From contig VUYV01000019.1 of assembly GCA_008711295.1 (NCBI GenBank), forward strand, positions 7,443,882-7,507,881: a stretch of 64,000 bases of DNA. The letters run 5' to 3'. The notes beneath the pieces are model-generated. The model saw nothing but the letters and a program-made list of their open reading frames with translations, did no database searches and was not told the origin of the DNA. Each line of letters starts with the position of its first letter. Position 1 is the stretch's first letter. The translations under genes were made by a program, and so were the position numbers. Of this stretch, positions 61,479-64,000 are shown in pieces. This DNA comes from Anarhynchus alexandrinus. Lineage: Eukaryota > Chordata > Aves > Charadriiformes > Charadriidae.

Positions 61479-64000
61479 TGGCTAGCATATAATGGAGAAA
61501 ACAATTACTGAGAAACTTAAAAGAACCTCAATGAGGTTAATAAGAAATCCCTTTATCACATAAATCATCTACTACATGTTTCTGTAACTGAACCAGTGCA
61601 AAAAGGCAACTTCCACTGCTAGCTTAAATTTTTCAAACGATAAAGCATAAGAAAAAGCAACCACGGCTTTCATTCATACTCCAAAAGACCTTCATCAGAT
61701 CTATTGTAAAAAAAGCTAGTACAAAAAAAAATAATAAAGTGGCCCAGAGATAAAGGACTGTACAGTTATGATGAGTCAAAATTGGACAATATGCTATAAA
61801 ATCTTCAAGCTTGACTCTCTGGGACTTACATGAGACAAAGCAAAAACGTCCGGAGATGGCAAGTGAAATATTCCATGTGTGTACAGACACTTTCTACTGC
61901 TTCTGTTTCCTCCTATATCGACTCTCCTGCCACTAACCAAAAAGGGAAAGAGCTTCTCTGAGAGAAGAACGGGGAAGGACACATCATACATCCCCCTATG
62001 ACCAACTCTCCATAGGGCTGGAGGAAGCTGGAAGCATGTCCGTGGGGAGGAGGTAGAAGAGGAAGGGAGGAGGGGAACGCTGCAGTTTGTTCACTGTGGC
62101 TGTTCCACTTCCCTCATTCCTCTTTCATTTTATAGATGAAGGAAGAAAATGAAACCATAGGAAAGGGAAACTATTTGCTTACCAGGTGGATCTTATAACG
62201 TACACTATTAATATATTTTCTAACTGTAGTTTTTTTTTAAACTGATGCATGGTGTCACATACACTTAGATAATGTTTTCTTGGATGGATATATCTATGTA
62301 TTATTAACACGCACACACCAAAGCAGCTATGTACTACAATCAGGGTGTAAAAGTCGGGTTGAATGGCTGCCAATGAACAATTAAAAACATTTTAGTTGAC
62401 CAAGCTTGCAATTTAAATTCATTTGAAGACATTCCCACTGCATGCTTTGAAGCAATTAAAGACTGTTGCAGATGCTGTCTTGGATTATAAACAGCACAAG
62501 CATTTGTGTTCTTGTCTGAATCATAAGAAGTTGTTTTACTCTGTTCATGCTATAAGAATCCATCTAACTAGGATTATTAGAGGTTGGTGGAATGTTAAGA
62601 CTCCAGACAGCCACTCTAGTGAGTTACTTGCATGGAAGGCAACTGAAAACTGCATAAATGTGCATGGATTAAATGTTGAGTCATAGTAGTGGGACAAACT
62701 CTTACTTCCAGCTAGAATATGAACAGGAGTGGAAGAATCCCTCTACCAGGGAAGCAGAGGTTAGTTTCAAGAGATTATTTTTATAGCTTATCTAAAAAAA
62801 AANGAAACACAGTTGGTAGTGGTGTCTTGAGCTACCAACAGTGGTCCTGAAAAGGATATGCTGGTACTGATGTTAAATTGAGAAAACCTGATTCAATTGC
62901 TTTCTAGTGGGCTGATGGTACGCAGTGGCCATAGAGATGATGCAGAATTATTTCAGGGAAACTTGTCTGATATTCCTATTTTATAGCTCCCAAGCCGGTG
63001 GAGAAAGTTCATACGTTTATATTGCTGCATGGTGGGGCCACAGAGCAATTCTAACTCCTCAGTTTCTCCTGTAGTTGACTGCTAACTTCCCTAATCCTGA
63101 TTTTCCATTCTTCCACTATTTTTTATAAGAAATCTCTTAGCTTTAAGAAAAAACAACCTTTAGTGATGAAATTTTGCTACTTCACTTCTTTCCTATAGTG
63201 TAGGATCATTATTCTTCGTTCTCTATTTAAGACCAGTTTGGCAGGTCCTTTCATTCTTATCGTTGTAAAGAAAAAAATTTTTTCTTCTGGTGATTAAATA
63301 GCACCCTACTAAGTGTGTTGAGAGCCTAAACTCCACCTTCCAAGACAGAGCTCAAAAAACTCTGTGCTGTCTCAGTTTGTTGTTAGTGTTTGCAGACAGA
63401 GACCCATCTCTGCAGAAGCCACTACCAACGTCTTACTTAACAACAGCCTGCTGTAACGCTGAGCACCACAAAGCTCAGTCACATCACTTACAAAGAAAAA
63501 CAGAAACTTCCATACCCTTGAAATGATAAAACCACGTTTGCCTGCTATACATAAGACCTTTTGATTATACCTAAATAATATTTATAGGTGCTTAAATAAT
63601 TGTTAAATAAACTACGTAAATTAACAGCAGAATATACAGAATTCTTTAGAAATGCAGTCCTCGGAGAAAAAGTATTGTTACTAGTAGTAATCAATGATGG
63701 CTGAAACCACCAAGGTCAGTTTTTATAGACAAATGACCTTTCTTACTGTTAGGTTATTCTCTAAATATTCAAATTAGCTTATGATGCCTTCACCACATCT
63801 TTTTTGAAATGTTTTTTTTTTTTTTTTAAATAGCAAACATGTTGTAATATAAGCAAATTACACCTCCATAAATTACAGCTGACCAGCCTGAAGAAATACA
63901 CAAACAATAGTTTTACAAAGGCAGTCTGTTTTTCTGTGTTTTTAAGAAAAATAATTTAAACTGGATGAACAGTGCAAAGCAGGTAGTGCTTTAGCATTTT
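61479..64000. other. AT-rich noncoding DNA
   Basis: No gene recognised. T16 at 63812-63827 and one ambiguous base at 62803. Confidence 0.5.

Noticed and set aside
1..64000. CRISPR arrays, operons, tRNA or rRNA genes
   Set aside because: None seen. The window is vertebrate nuclear DNA; the only tRNA-like sequence is a decayed SINE head.

Overview
This window looks like noncoding vertebrate nuclear DNA from a bird. It holds several CR1 non-LTR retrotransposon copies with the typical ATTCTATG-type 3' ends, and several solo or fragmentary endogenous retrovirus LTRs of types common in neoavian genomes. The background is AT-rich with large intron or intergenic character. There is one strong CpG island and no operon-like or long intact coding sequence. 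I recognise no protein-coding gene by name. Nearly all open frames over 60 codons lie inside CR1 copies, inside the CpG island, or in AT-rich DNA by chance.

Layout. 1-13.8 kb: AT-rich, with a minus-strand CR1 tail (4.5-4.9 kb), a tRNA-derived SINE head (5.8 kb), a CR1 end fragment (6.7 kb), one exon-like segment (10.7-10.9 kb) and a duplicated ~70-bp segment (12.7 and 13.3 kb). 13.8-15.6 kb: one CR1 interrupted by a second CR1. 18.0-20.0 kb: an unassigned open stretch, then a small CpG-rich segment with an exon-like end on the minus strand, then a complete-looking solo LTR. That LTR carries a near-perfect array of heat-shock-element pentamers. 26.7-27.6 kb: a CR1 nearly identical to the inner one at 14.6 kb. 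38.7-39.8 kb: a CpG island broken by a 329-base assembly gap. A Kozak-type ATG and a consensus splice donor on the minus strand at its left edge suggest the start of a gene running leftward. 39.8-58.7 kb: AT-rich, with short structures and one LTR scrap (51.0 kb). 58.76-59.95 kb: two different LTRs abutting head to head. 61.3 kb: another LTR fragment.

If the minus-strand model at 38.7 kb is right, much of 1-38.6 kb would be intron of that gene and the CR1 and LTR insertions would be intronic. This is inference; no downstream exon is secure. The most interesting single signal is the eight-pentamer heat-shock-element array in the U3-like part of the LTR at 19.4-20.0 kb, next to a small CpG-rich segment.
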